NCBI GenBank assembly: GCA_023392595.1 | Contig: JAEVYU010000031.1 | Span: 1 to 64,000, forward strand | DNA: 64,000 bases | From: Bacillota bacterium | GTDB taxonomy: Bacteria > Bacillota > UBA4882 > UBA8346 | Direction: 5' to 3' | Part shown: in pieces, positions 44,702-53,841 of the stretch | Layout: every line of letters starts with the position of its first letter | Position numbering within the stretch: position 1 is the stretch's first letter | Program-made: the position numbers and the translations under genes | The notes under the pieces: model-generated | What the model was told of the DNA's origin: nothing | Seen by the model: only the letters and a program-made list of their open reading frames with translations | The model's database searches: none

Positions 44702-46315
44702 TTGAAACGGTTTCGCTTTGGCGTAATGATTTTACTCTTGGTCTGGCTAACCGCGGTCATTCCAACCTTGGCAGCCAAAAATGTAGTGGTCATCGGCATG
44801 TTGGGTGATCTGGAGACCCTTAACCCGATTATATCGGAAAATTCACAGGAGTCTTATGTCCTCAACGGAATATTCTCCCGCTTATTGCGGATGAATAATA
44901 AATTGCAGATGGAACCGGATCTGCTGACCAAGCTACCCACGGTCAGCGCCGACGGGCTAGTTTATACCTTCCAACTCCGCAAAGGAGTCAACTTCTCGGA
45001 TGGGGTCGAGTTGACCACCGCCGACGTACAATTTCTCTACGAGATGGCCACTAACAAAAATAATGCTTTGCCTTCCACTGAAATGTGGGATAAAATCAAG
45101 GAATTCAAAGTACAGGATAAGTATAATTTTTGCATCATCCTGAACAAACCCAATGCACCTTGGCTGGAGAATTGGTGCTATTCCAGCTGGTCTATTCTTC
45201 CCAAACATATTTTGGAGAAAGAATTCAAAGCCAAAGGCGCTCTTACCAAAGGCGGCGACTTTTCCCGCCATCCCATCGGTTCCGGTCCTTACATCCTGGC
45301 GGATTGGAAAACCGACCAATATATCATGCTTAAACGCAATCCCAATTATTTTAGCAAAGGCCTGCCCAAAATCGGCACCATCGTCTTTAAAATCATTCCG
45401 GATACCAACGCCCTGCTGGCTCAGTTCAAAAAAGGCGATATTGACATTTATCCCAATGCTCAAGCCAGTCAATACAAGGAACTATGGGATATGCATAAAA
45501 AAGGCGCCAAAATTCGGGTATTCAAGGATCCCGCTTTCGTATATATGCATGCCGATTTCAACTTACGCCATCCGGTGTTAAAAGACAAAGCGGTACGCCA
45601 AGCCCTCTGCTACGCTTTTCCAAAAGCGGATTTCATCAAGACCGTGTTAGGCGGGGTGGGTACACCGGCCGAATCCTGCATTGTCCCAATGTCGTGGGCC
45701 TACAATCCCAAAGTCAAAAAATATGATTACAATCCGGTCAAAGCCAAACAAATTCTGGATGAGGCCGGCTGGAAGAGCGGACCCGACGGCGTCCGGGAAA
45801 AGAGCGGCCTGAAACTGGCATTTAAAATCAGCACCAACGCCGGTAATAAAATCCGGGAAAAATTCAATGAGATCGCCAAACAAAATTGGGAAGCCGTCGG
45901 CGCCCGAGTGGACATCCAAAATTACGAATCCGCCGCTTTTTTCGGGGACATCCTCGACCATATCAAGTTTGATATCGCCGTGTTTGGGTGGGTATCCGGA
46001 GTTGACCCCGACTGTTATTCGCTTTGGCATTCCAATCAAATTCCCGACGAAAATCACGGCCAAGGCCAGAACTATGTCGGCTATAAAAACCCCCGCATCG
46101 ACTATCTGCTAACCGCTGGGCAAACCGAAATCAACCCCGCCAAGCGTAAAAAAATCTATGACGAAGTACAGCAAATCCTTTCCGAAGACGTGCCCTATAT
46201 GTTTGTCTATTATTATAACGATGTGAATGCGGTCAACGAGAAGCTGGCCAACTTTAAAACCAATCCCACGCAAGCCTATTTTACCTGGAATATGGCGGAG
46301 TGGGATTGGAAATAA
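44702..46315 (+). CDS. dppA: Peptide ABC transporter substrate-binding protein (SBP family 5)
   Basis: A 537-residue binding protein starting with TTG after GAGGAGG. Signal sequence MKRFRFGVMILLLVWLTAV ends in TLAAK without a lipobox, implying a soluble periplasmic product. GDLETLNPIISENSQE and FQLRKGVNFSDGVELTTADV are family 5 hallmarks. It opens a dppABCDF-like operon and differs clearly from the binding protein at 11556. Confidence 0.9.
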   Translation: MKRFRFGVMILLLVWLTAVIPTLAAKNVVVIGMLGDLETLNPIISENSQESYVLNGIFSRLLRMNNKLQMEPDLLTKLPTVSADGLVYTFQLRKGVNFSDGVELTTADVQFLYEMATNKNNALPSTEMWDKIKEFKVQDKYNFCIILNKPNAPWLENWCYSSWSILPKHILEKEFKAKGALTKGGDFSRHPIGSGPYILADWKTDQYIMLKRNPNYFSKGLPKIGTIVFKIIPDTNALLAQFKKGDIDIYPNAQASQYKELWDMHKKGAKIRVFKDPAFVYMHADFNLRHPVLKDKAVRQALCYAFPKADFIKTVLGGVGTPAESCIVPMSWAYNPKVKKYDYNPVKAKQILDEAGWKSGPDGVREKSGLKLAFKISTNAGNKIREKFNEIAKQNWEAVGARVDIQNYESAAFFGDILDHIKFDIAVFGWVSGVDPDCYSLWHSNQIPDENHGQGQNYVGYKNPRIDYLLTAGQTEINPAKRKKIYDEVQQILSEDVPYMFVYYYNDVNAVNEKLANFKTNPTQAYFTWNMAEWDWK

Positions 46316-46334
46316 ACACAAGCTCATAATCCCT

Positions 46335-46352
46335 AGCTAAGGATAGCTTTTG
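46335..46352 (+). other. Weak hairpin between dppA and dppB
   Basis: AGCTA (46335-46339) and TAGCT (46344-46348) followed by TT form a short stem with a few T bases. It may act like the stronger hairpin after oppA, favouring expression of the binding protein; low certainty. Confidence 0.25.
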
Positions 46353-46411
46353 GAGTTTCTCTCTGTTTTCTGCTTTGATACTGGCCATGGTCTAACAGGA
46401 GGGATCGTTCA

Positions 46412-47401
46412 TTGAGACGGAAAGCGTTGAAAAGATTGTTAATCTCTTTGATTTCTCTCATTATTATCTCCGTTATTTCCTTTGCATTGATGAACTTGGC
46501 ACCAGGGGGTCCGATGGCCGTTTACGCCGAAAATCCAAAGATTACCGCGGCAGCCAAAGCGCGCATTGCCCGGCAAATGGGGCTGGACCAACCGGCTCCC
46601 GTCCGGTATGGATTATGGATTAAAGCCATGGTCCACGGCGATTTGGGCCTCTCTTACAAAACCGGCCGCCCGGTAAGCACCGAAATCATCGAACGTCTGC
46701 CGGCTACGCTGACCCTGATGGTGGTTTCCTTTTTGATCTCCATAAGTATCGCCATTCCCATCGGCATTTTTTCAGCGACACACCGCAACTCTCTTGGCGA
46801 TTACTTGGTCACTTTCGGTTCCTTTATCGGACTGTCGCTGCCCACTTTCTGGTTTGGCATGTTGATGATTTTGTTTTTCGCCCTCTGGTTGGGATGGTTT
46901 CCAGCCGGTGGCTATCGGACTCCTTGGTTTAACTCAGCCGATTTCTCCTTCATTCTCCGGCCTTTGGCAGTTTTTTGGGAGCACTTCCGTTATTTGATTA
47001 TGCCCGCTTTGGTACTGGGGCTGGCCAATACTGCCAGTTGGAGCCGGTATATGCGTTCCTCCATGCTGGATGTGATTCACCAAGATTATATCCGGACAGC
47101 CCGAGCCAAAGGAACCCCTGATAAAGTAGTGATTTATAAGCACGCACTCCGTAATGCCTTAACACCCATCGTAACTGTAATGGCTTTGGATCTACCCGGT
47201 TTTTTCGGCGGAGCGGTGGTCACCGAAACCATTTTTTCCTGGCCAGGCATGGGCCATCTCTTTATCACTTCGGTTTTCAACCGTGATTACCAGGTATTAA
47301 TGGGCATCACCGTCATTACCTCCGTGTTAGTCATTGGGGCCAACTTTGTAGCCGACATACTCTATACAGTGCTTGACCCCAGAGTCAAGTATGAAAGCTA
47401 G
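46412..47401 (+). CDS. dppB: Peptide ABC transporter permease (DppB type)
   Basis: A 329-residue permease starting at TTG after AGGAGGG. LISLISLIIISVISFALMNLAPGGP is the first membrane segment; the EAA loop YIRTARAKGTPDKVVIYKHALRN and the C-terminal ADILYTVLDPRVKYE match DppB. Fourteen bases separate it from dppC. Confidence 0.91.
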   Translation: MRRKALKRLLISLISLIIISVISFALMNLAPGGPMAVYAENPKITAAAKARIARQMGLDQPAPVRYGLWIKAMVHGDLGLSYKTGRPVSTEIIERLPATLTLMVVSFLISISIAIPIGIFSATHRNSLGDYLVTFGSFIGLSLPTFWFGMLMILFFALWLGWFPAGGYRTPWFNSADFSFILRPLAVFWEHFRYLIMPALVLGLANTASWSRYMRSSMLDVIHQDYIRTARAKGTPDKVVIYKHALRNALTPIVTVMALDLPGFFGGAVVTETIFSWPGMGHLFITSVFNRDYQVLMGITVITSVLVIGANFVADILYTVLDPRVKYES

Positions 47402-47415
47402 GAGGTGCGCAACAG

Positions 47416-48348
47416 ATGGCTGAAGAAAGCCGTTCCAGCCCTATGACCCCCGGAGTCGACTCCGCCCCTTTCGACAATTTAGCGTCTAAAGCCAGTAATT
47501 TATTTGTGATTTGGTGGGCCTTCCGCAAAAACAAGCTGGCTTTAGCGGCCGGGATTCTCTTGGCAGTTATTATATTAGGGGCTTTGACGGCTCCATTATT
47601 AGCAACTCATAACCCTATCAAAATTGACTTATCACCCCGGTTGCAAAAATTACCGCCTTCCGGGGCTCATTGGTTAGGTACCGACGACATGGGGCGCGAT
47701 CTTTGGAGTCGGATCTTATACGGTTCCCGGGTATCGTTGATTGTCGCTTTTTTGACTTCGTTCTTTTCAGTGATCATGGGCGCCTCTTACGGAGCTTTAT
47801 CCGGCTATCACGGCGGTCGCTTGGATATGGCGCTGATGCGTTTTGTCGATATTATGCTCTCGTTGCCCACGATGTTTTTATTAATTATTTTCGCCACCTT
47901 TGTCCGGCTCAATGCCATAGGGATCGCCCTTGTAATCAGTTTTACCAGTTGGATGAGCATCGCCCGCATCGTGCGGGGCGAATTTCTACGCTATAAAGAA
48001 TTTGAATTCGTCGAAGCCGCCCGGGCCATGGGATTCAGCAGCGCCCGCATTATTTTTCGCCACATTATGCCCAACGTTACAGCACCGGTAATCGTCAACG
48101 CCACCTTGATGGTGGCATATTCGATTTTAACCGAATCAACCCTGAGTTTTCTAGGACTAGGCGTACAACCGCCACAGTTCAGTTGGGGCAGCATGCTGAC
48201 CAATGCCCAGGATCTAGTTTTGTTGCAAGATGCGCCTTGGGTAGCTATCTTTCCAGGCATCGCCATTTTTATAACCGTACTTAGCTTTAACTTTTTCGGC
48301 GACGGTTTGCGTGACGCGCTGGACCCGAAACTAAAAAATATCAAATAA
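47416..48348 (+). CDS. dppC: Peptide ABC transporter permease (DppC type)
   Basis: A 310-residue permease with WLGTDDMGRDLWSRILYGSR, the C-subunit hallmark MRFVDIMLSLPTMFLLI, and the EAA loop FVEAARAMGFSSARIIFRHI. A polar N-terminal extension of about 30 residues precedes the first membrane segment. GGAGGTG lies upstream of the ATG. Confidence 0.91.
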   Translation: MAEESRSSPMTPGVDSAPFDNLASKASNLFVIWWAFRKNKLALAAGILLAVIILGALTAPLLATHNPIKIDLSPRLQKLPPSGAHWLGTDDMGRDLWSRILYGSRVSLIVAFLTSFFSVIMGASYGALSGYHGGRLDMALMRFVDIMLSLPTMFLLIIFATFVRLNAIGIALVISFTSWMSIARIVRGEFLRYKEFEFVEAARAMGFSSARIIFRHIMPNVTAPVIVNATLMVAYSILTESTLSFLGLGVQPPQFSWGSMLTNAQDLVLLQDAPWVAIFPGIAIFITVLSFNFFGDGLRDALDPKLKNIK

Positions 48349-48374
48349 CTCCCTTCGGGAAAGAGGTGCGACTT

Positions 48375-49355
48375 TTGGCAGAATCTTTATTGGAGATCAA
48401 AAACCTCCGGACGACGTTTCATACTTACGACGGAGACCTCCGGGCTGTCGACGGCCTCGACTTGTTCATCGAAAAAGGCGAAGCCGTGGGGATTGTGGGT
48501 GAATCCGGTTGTGGCAAGAGCATCACCTCTCTCAGTATCATGCGGCTAATTCCAGCTTCAACCGGGGTGGTCCAAGCCGACCGGCTTCATTTTAACGGTC
48601 AAAACCTATTAACCCTTTCCGAACAAGAACTTGAAAAAATCCGCGGCAATGAGATATCCATGATCTTTCAGGAGCCGATGACCTCCCTCAATCCGGTTTT
48701 TACGATCGGCAGCCAAATCAGCGAAACCCTTTGGTTTCATCAAGGACTCAAAAAAAAGGAAGCTCGCCGAAGAACCATTGAGCTTTTGACCAAAGTCGGT
48801 ATTCCAGGGCCGGAGAAACAGGTGGATGCCTATCCTCACCAATTAAGCGGCGGACTGCGTCAACGAGCGATGATTGCCATGGCGCTAGCCTGCGCACCCT
48901 CGTTATTAATCGCCGACGAACCAACGACCGCCCTGGATGTCACGATTCAGGCCCAAATCCTGGACTTACTCCGCCAGTTACAGCAGGAGTCCGGGATGGC
49001 GATTATGATGATCACCCACGATCTGGGGGTTGTCGCCGACCTGGTCAAACGGGTAGTGGTCATGTATGCCGGAATTGTAATTGAGAGCGCGCCTGTTAAT
49101 GAGTTATTTATGGAGCCGTTACACCCCTATACGAAGGGTTTAATGGCGGCCATTCCCCGATTGGATACGGATCTGGCGTGGTTACAGGTAATCCCGGGTA
49201 TAGTGCCCAATCCCCTGAATTTACCCTCCGGCTGTCGTTTCCATCCACGTTGTAGCCGCCACCTGGAACAATGTCGGCGTCAAGAACCACCCCTTATGAA
49301 TCTAAAAAACCGTCAGATACGTTGCTGGCTATATCCGGGAGGCGAAAACCATTGA
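48375..49355 (+). CDS. dppD: Peptide ABC transporter ATPase (DppD type)
   Basis: A 326-residue ATPase: GESGCGKS, FQEPMTSLNPVF, LSGGLRQRAMIAMAL, LLIADEPTTALDV and the C-terminal CRFHPRCSRHLEQC segment. I use the TTG at 48375, which follows AGAGGTG; a GTG at 48366 would overlap that Shine-Dalgarno sequence. Its TGA overlaps the TTG start of dppF. Confidence 0.91.
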   Translation: MAESLLEIKNLRTTFHTYDGDLRAVDGLDLFIEKGEAVGIVGESGCGKSITSLSIMRLIPASTGVVQADRLHFNGQNLLTLSEQELEKIRGNEISMIFQEPMTSLNPVFTIGSQISETLWFHQGLKKKEARRRTIELLTKVGIPGPEKQVDAYPHQLSGGLRQRAMIAMALACAPSLLIADEPTTALDVTIQAQILDLLRQLQQESGMAIMMITHDLGVVADLVKRVVVMYAGIVIESAPVNELFMEPLHPYTKGLMAAIPRLDTDLAWLQVIPGIVPNPLNLPSGCRFHPRCSRHLEQCRRQEPPLMNLKNRQIRCWLYPGGENH

Positions 49356-50299
49356 CGGTACTGCTGGACATCCAAAACCTGAAAAAATATTTCAATGTAA
49401 ATAGCGGCACCCTACGGGCTGTAGACGACGTTAGCTTTCAGATCCATCGCGGCGAGACCCTGGGCCTGGTGGGAGAAAGCGGCTGCGGTAAATCCACCCT
49501 AGGGCGGACGATTCTACGACTACTCCGGCCCAACGCCGGCACCATTAAAATGGATGGCCATGATATCAGCAAATTATCAGAACGTCAATTAATCCCTTTT
49601 CGCCGGCGGATGCAGATCGTCTTTCAAGATCCTTATGCCGCTCTCAATCCTTGGTTACAAATCGGCCAAGCCTTGTCAGAACCTATCGAAGTGCATGGCC
49701 TGACCCGAAGCAAGCCGGAGATCGCCGAACGGGTCAGCGAGCTGTTGGAATTGGTCGGCCTTTCCGCCAGTCATCTCGGCCGCTATCCTCATGAATTCTC
49801 CGGGGGGCAACGCCAACGCATCGTATTGGCCAGGGCTCTTGCTGTAAAACCGGAGTTAATCGTCTGCGATGAACCGGTATCCGCCCTGGATGTTTCGATC
49901 CAAGCCCAAATCATCAATCTGCTGAAAGAATTACAGCAGCGTTTGGGGTTGACTTATATTTTTATCGCGCATGACCTGAGTGTTGTCAAACATATCAGTA
50001 ATCGGATCGCCGTCATGTATTTGGGTAAGATTGTCGAAATCGCCGAAAAGCAGCAACTATACCAAAAACCTCTGCATCCTTATACCCAAGCGCTATTGTC
50101 AGCTGTTCCCGTACCCAATCCGGCCCATAAAAAAGAACGGATCATCTTGACCGGGGATGTACCCAGTCCTATGGATCCTCCATTGGGGTGCCGTTTCCAA
50201 ACCCGTTGCCCAAAATCTTTTGATCGCTGCCGTTTTAATGAACCAGCCCTGCGCGAAATCATCCCGGGCCATATCGTAGCTTGCCACCTCCCGGATTAA
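49352..50299 (+). CDS. dppF: Peptide ABC transporter ATPase (DppF type)
   Basis: A 315-residue ATPase with GESGCGKST, FQDPYAALNPW, FSGGQRQRIVLARAL, LIVCDEPVSALDVS and CRFQTRCPKSFDRC. The TTG at 49352 overlaps the dppD stop codon and follows GGGAGGCG, which favours it over an ATG at 49271 that would bury 85 bases in dppD. It ends the operon. Confidence 0.91.
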   Translation: MTVLLDIQNLKKYFNVNSGTLRAVDDVSFQIHRGETLGLVGESGCGKSTLGRTILRLLRPNAGTIKMDGHDISKLSERQLIPFRRRMQIVFQDPYAALNPWLQIGQALSEPIEVHGLTRSKPEIAERVSELLELVGLSASHLGRYPHEFSGGQRQRIVLARALAVKPELIVCDEPVSALDVSIQAQIINLLKELQQRLGLTYIFIAHDLSVVKHISNRIAVMYLGKIVEIAEKQQLYQKPLHPYTQALLSAVPVPNPAHKKERIILTGDVPSPMDPPLGCRFQTRCPKSFDRCRFNEPALREIIPGHIVACHLPD

Positions 50300-50437
50300 A
50301 TCCGCAGGCTTTTCTTTCTGTTTGTCTAAAGCTAAAAATAAAATATGGGGCTAATGCAAAACTATATTCAAATGAAAGAACTATACCATTATTCGACTGA
50401 TCAATATGCGAATGCATCGATGTGTATAACTCAGCAA

Positions 50438-51121
50438 CTAATTTCTTTCTCGATCGGGCTTACGTTCTCTTTTCAACCAACGCCCTTGGAGCCGGATGGC
50501 TTCTAAAATCGACCGACCATGGCGTTCCCATTGATTATTCTCATTTAGAAGTTCCAGCGTGATCACAGGGAGATTTCGTTCAACTCCAAAGTATGTTCCA
50601 AGGGAGCCTGGTGTCGCATACCCCAGATCCTTCCTAACCGACAAGCCATTTTTGACCGCCATCGCCTGAGCGATTTGAGCTCCCGGGCCATCGTAATTCA
50701 CACATCCTAATTCTGTATGGAAAGATAAAATTAACCGCGGCCTGAAGACCTCTACTATCTGGAGAATCGCACCGGTCTCCGGTTCAGAACCAGCTTGTTT
50801 CCCGGGATTGCAACTTTGTGTAAAATGACCCTGCTTGAAATCCAGGGTCGGAAAATTCCGGTTAATATCAATCCCCCTGGCATTGACCCGGGTACCGGCA
50901 ATGAGACCGTCGGGATTTGCCCTGGGAATCACCACAATTCTACCAACCAAATTTTTAATGGAGTTTGATTGAAGCCGGTGGATGAACTCTTCAGCCAAAA
51001 CCACCCCACCGGGCTCATCACCATGAATACCGCCGATAACTAAGGTTATTGGACCGTCATTTCCGTAAATAAAAACAGGAATCTCCCGGCCCATTACTGA
51101 ACGAAAGTCCAAAAGGTTCAA
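50438..51121 (-). CDS. M14-family carboxypeptidase, murein peptide amidase (MpaA)-like
   Basis: A 227-residue zinc peptidase without a signal peptide. GGIHGDEPGG gives the first zinc His and Glu, NARGIDINRNFP the substrate-binding segment, LSFHTELG the third zinc ligand, and TLELLNE the catalytic Glu. MpaA cuts the gamma-D-Glu-meso-diaminopimelate bond of imported murein peptides. Its place next to a peptide importer operon fits peptidoglycan recycling; deacylase-type AstE/ASPA function is the alternative. Confidence 0.78.
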   Translation of the reverse strand: MNLLDFRSVMGREIPVFIYGNDGPITLVIGGIHGDEPGGVVLAEEFIHRLQSNSIKNLVGRIVVIPRANPDGLIAGTRVNARGIDINRNFPTLDFKQGHFTQSCNPGKQAGSEPETGAILQIVEVFRPRLILSFHTELGCVNYDGPGAQIAQAMAVKNGLSVRKDLGYATPGSLGTYFGVERNLPVITLELLNENNQWERHGRSILEAIRLQGRWLKRERKPDRERN

Positions 51122-51462
51122 AGTTGAAAAATTCTCCTTTTGATAAAATTACTGATGCATCATGCATTCATCGGCTAAATCTCCCATTCATCCGTCATTG
51201 CCAGGCCCGATGCTCCTTATAGTCCGCAATACCGCCGATTACTAAAATTAATATTCCGGATCGGATAGAGCGGTGACCAATTTAAAGCCCATCTTGGAAA
51301 TCTCTCGCTTTTCTGCCCCAAGCCTAAAAAAGATCACTTGGTGCATAAATTTCCCATGAATACGGGATACACCAAAAACTGATTTATTGCCTCTCAAAAC
51401 AGGACAATTTAACATCGCATGGAATTATTAAGTATCCTTTACCAAGAAAGGGTTCATCGCAC
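51122..51462. other. Intergenic region without recognisable feature
   Basis: About 340 bases between divergent genes. I see no gene, no clear promoter consensus and no strong hairpin. Confidence 0.4.
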
Positions 51463-52347
51463 ATGAAAAAATTTTCTTTTTTCCTCCTCGTGATGGTTAT
51501 GTCTGTGATATCGATTGGCGCAACCAAATTACCATACCCCATTCAAGGTGAATACGTTGGTAAACTCGTGAATGTGCGTGAAGACGATTTCTTCAAACCA
51601 GACTTTCTGATTCAAAAAGCAAACGATGCAGTCCTTACCGATACCAAGCCGGAAGATCTTAAGATTGATTCGGAAATCAAATTAACCAACCCCATATATG
51701 GAAGCGTTCTACTGGGCGAGGATGAAAAACCGACTTATTTTGCAATGGCAAAGGATCCTGATGGTTATTGGATGGATTTTTATCTAGACCAAAACCACGA
51801 TCGTCAAATTACAGCCGCCGAAAAAATAAACAGCCTTGAAAAATGGAATCCTCAAAAAGTCAACAAAAAATGGGATTTAAAGGAAAGTTCCCTGACCCAT
51901 TCCTCTCTTCCCATTCAGGTGTCCTATAAAAGTTCCGCCGGCGAACTTAGGAAAAAGCTTAGCTTTTACCTCTGGATTAAACGTTTCGCCCAGGGGAACG
52001 ATGAACAAACTTTCGTTGCCTTGGCGACAGCCAGTGTTTTTGAAGGTTTTATCAAAGTTTATTTTAAAAAAGACGAGAAACTGGTGAAGTTTCGCGTCAC
52101 AGATGGTAATTGCAACGGTTGTTTTAATGACTACGGCAAGGATTTCTTGTACCTGGATTTAAATTTTGACGGTAATTTCTCTAAAAAAGAAGCAATGCCG
52201 CTCTATGAATTCTTCGATTTCCAAGCAGGGAAAACCACTACCCAAATGAGATTTTTAATTCCCGCCTGTCCTGCAGGAATCGCAGTGATCCCGGCCACTC
52301 AGAACTACGATACGGTCAAATTGGAAGCTACTGCCGATACACTCTAA
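51463..52347 (+). CDS. Secreted protein of unknown function with two EF-hand-like loops
   Basis: A 294-residue exported protein: signal MKKFSFFLLVMVMSVISIGA, no lipobox. Two acidic loops resemble calcium-binding EF-hand or dockerin loops, YLDQNHDRQITAAEK near residue 108 and LDLNFDGNFSKKE near 236, and a CNGC motif lies before the second. I recognise no family. It ends eight bases from the convergent gene at 52356. Confidence 0.65.
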   Translation: MKKFSFFLLVMVMSVISIGATKLPYPIQGEYVGKLVNVREDDFFKPDFLIQKANDAVLTDTKPEDLKIDSEIKLTNPIYGSVLLGEDEKPTYFAMAKDPDGYWMDFYLDQNHDRQITAAEKINSLEKWNPQKVNKKWDLKESSLTHSSLPIQVSYKSSAGELRKKLSFYLWIKRFAQGNDEQTFVALATASVFEGFIKVYFKKDEKLVKFRVTDGNCNGCFNDYGKDFLYLDLNFDGNFSKKEAMPLYEFFDFQAGKTTTQMRFLIPACPAGIAVIPATQNYDTVKLEATADTL

Positions 52348-52355
52348 TCCCAGAG

Positions 52356-53282
52356 TCAAAGGTTCGCTTTCGGCATATTGAGCTCTATCAATACCGGATG
52401 TGACTTTAAATGTTTATCAATCATCTTTTGAGCCATCGAATTGATATTCGATCCCAAGCTCATCTTAATTTTCAGGGCATTCAACCGGGCCCACCAACTT
52501 TGATCGACAGGATTCACATAAAAATCCAATAAAGCTTCCAACGCACCTGCATTGGGTATCTCTGATTTGCCTGTGAACTCCGTATCGATCGCCACTGCTA
52601 TTGTGGAGTCAATTTGGGCCTGGCCGGCGTTGGTATCGAAAGAACGGCAAATAAGATTATTAAATTCAACCTGAAGTGTGCCCCCAAGTAAAGTTTGGGT
52701 AAATTTGGAGAACTGCCCGTCAAGCGCACCATTGCTGTCCATGACCTGATTGATGATTGAAGCTAAATTAACGTTTTTGAAAACCTGATATTGGGAATGA
52801 TTTTGTTTATCCGGCCAAAATTCTTTCCCCGCCAAGTTTTTATTGAAATGATTGGTTGTAAAGATGAGCATGATATTGGCAAACGGGTTGTCCGAATGCA
52901 GTTTTCCTTCCAAACCCAAGCAATAACCGCCAATTTGTTCCCGCCCCTCGTCGCTGGCTCTCACCTCAAACCCAAGCTTGCCGGAAATGTTCTTTTTCCG
53001 GTATTGCACTGTAAATTGAAGGGTTAATTTGCCGGTCTCAATATCAAAAAGCGCATCCTGCAATTGAAAATCGGTAATATCCCCGTTATTCATAACAGCA
53101 GCTTTGATCTCCGGTTCTCTGCTTTTAATCAAATCAGAAACATATTCGTTAAAGATAGCATTATTCAAATGAACACCCGGATCATCCCCGGTTTTGGTAT
53201 CCCGGGCCAAAGCGTAAACAGAGAGTGCTGTTATCCAAAGGATTAGGAATAAGCCATAAAGAAAATACCGATAATGACGCAT
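52356..53282 (-). CDS. Secreted protein of unknown function
   Basis: A 308-residue exported protein; GGGAGG precedes the ATG at 53282. Signal peptide with hydrophobic core FLYGLFLILWITALSVYALA. The mature part is mixed alpha/beta with no cysteine pattern or catalytic motif I can name. It may follow the S1-domain gene in the same direction, but a terminator lies between them. Confidence 0.6.
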   Translation of the reverse strand: MRHYRYFLYGLFLILWITALSVYALARDTKTGDDPGVHLNNAIFNEYVSDLIKSREPEIKAAVMNNGDITDFQLQDALFDIETGKLTLQFTVQYRKKNISGKLGFEVRASDEGREQIGGYCLGLEGKLHSDNPFANIMLIFTTNHFNKNLAGKEFWPDKQNHSQYQVFKNVNLASIINQVMDSNGALDGQFSKFTQTLLGGTLQVEFNNLICRSFDTNAGQAQIDSTIAVAIDTEFTGKSEIPNAGALEALLDFYVNPVDQSWWARLNALKIKMSLGSNINSMAQKMIDKHLKSHPVLIELNMPKANL

Positions 53283-53315
53283 ATGGAATCCTCCCTTTCC
53301 GGTCAATCCGGATAT

Positions 53316-53338
53316 AAAAAAACCGGCCTTTCAGCCGG
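53316..53338 (-). terminator. Rho-independent terminator of the S1-domain gene
   Basis: On the minus strand CCGGC, a six-base loop and GCCGG are followed by seven T bases. It lies about 20 bases after the stop codon of the gene at 53359. Confidence 0.8.
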
Positions 53339-53358
53339 ATATAATTTACCATTTTGTA

Positions 53359-53751
53359 TTACATACTCGGAGCCCGACCGCCACCGCGTCCGCCACGTTT
53401 AGCATCCGTATTTTTTCTTAAGTCGGATTGACGTTCATCGGAATCTTTCATAAATTTGGCTAATTTATCTTCAAAAGTCTGTTTATTCTGAGGTGCTGCT
53501 TGGCGGCGTTGTTCCGAACGCGGCTGCGCCTGTCTGATCGAAAGACCGATTTTGCCTTTGTCGAGGTTCAAAACCTTCACTTTAACCAGATCATTCTGTT
53601 TCAAAAAATGATTAACATCTTTAACATATTCATCGGCTACTTCAGAAATATGAACCAAACCAGTTTGCCCAGTTGAGAGCTCAATGAATGCTCCGAAATT
53701 TGTAATGCCTGTAACCTTACCTTCAATGATCTGGCCAACCTCTAACGCCAT
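53359..53751 (-). CDS. S1 RNA-binding domain protein (YugI/GSP13-like)
   Basis: A 130-residue protein. Residues 1-75 are an S1 domain (VGQIIEGKVTGITNFGAFIEL, GLVHISEVADEYVKDV, KVLNLDKGKIGLSIRQ) that binds RNA or ribosomes. The tail is basic and ends with a Gly/Arg-rich RGGRGGGR stretch. Bacillus YugI (general stress protein 13) has the same size and layout. Confidence 0.88.
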   Translation of the reverse strand: MALEVGQIIEGKVTGITNFGAFIELSTGQTGLVHISEVADEYVKDVNHFLKQNDLVKVKVLNLDKGKIGLSIRQAQPRSEQRRQAAPQNKQTFEDKLAKFMKDSDERQSDLRKNTDAKRGGRGGGRAPSM

Positions 53752-53841
53752 ACTAACACAATTCCTCCTCTGTACGCTCGTGCGCGCCTTGGCATAATAG
53801 CCATTGACATATTATATTATAACGTATTCTAAAAAGTGTTG

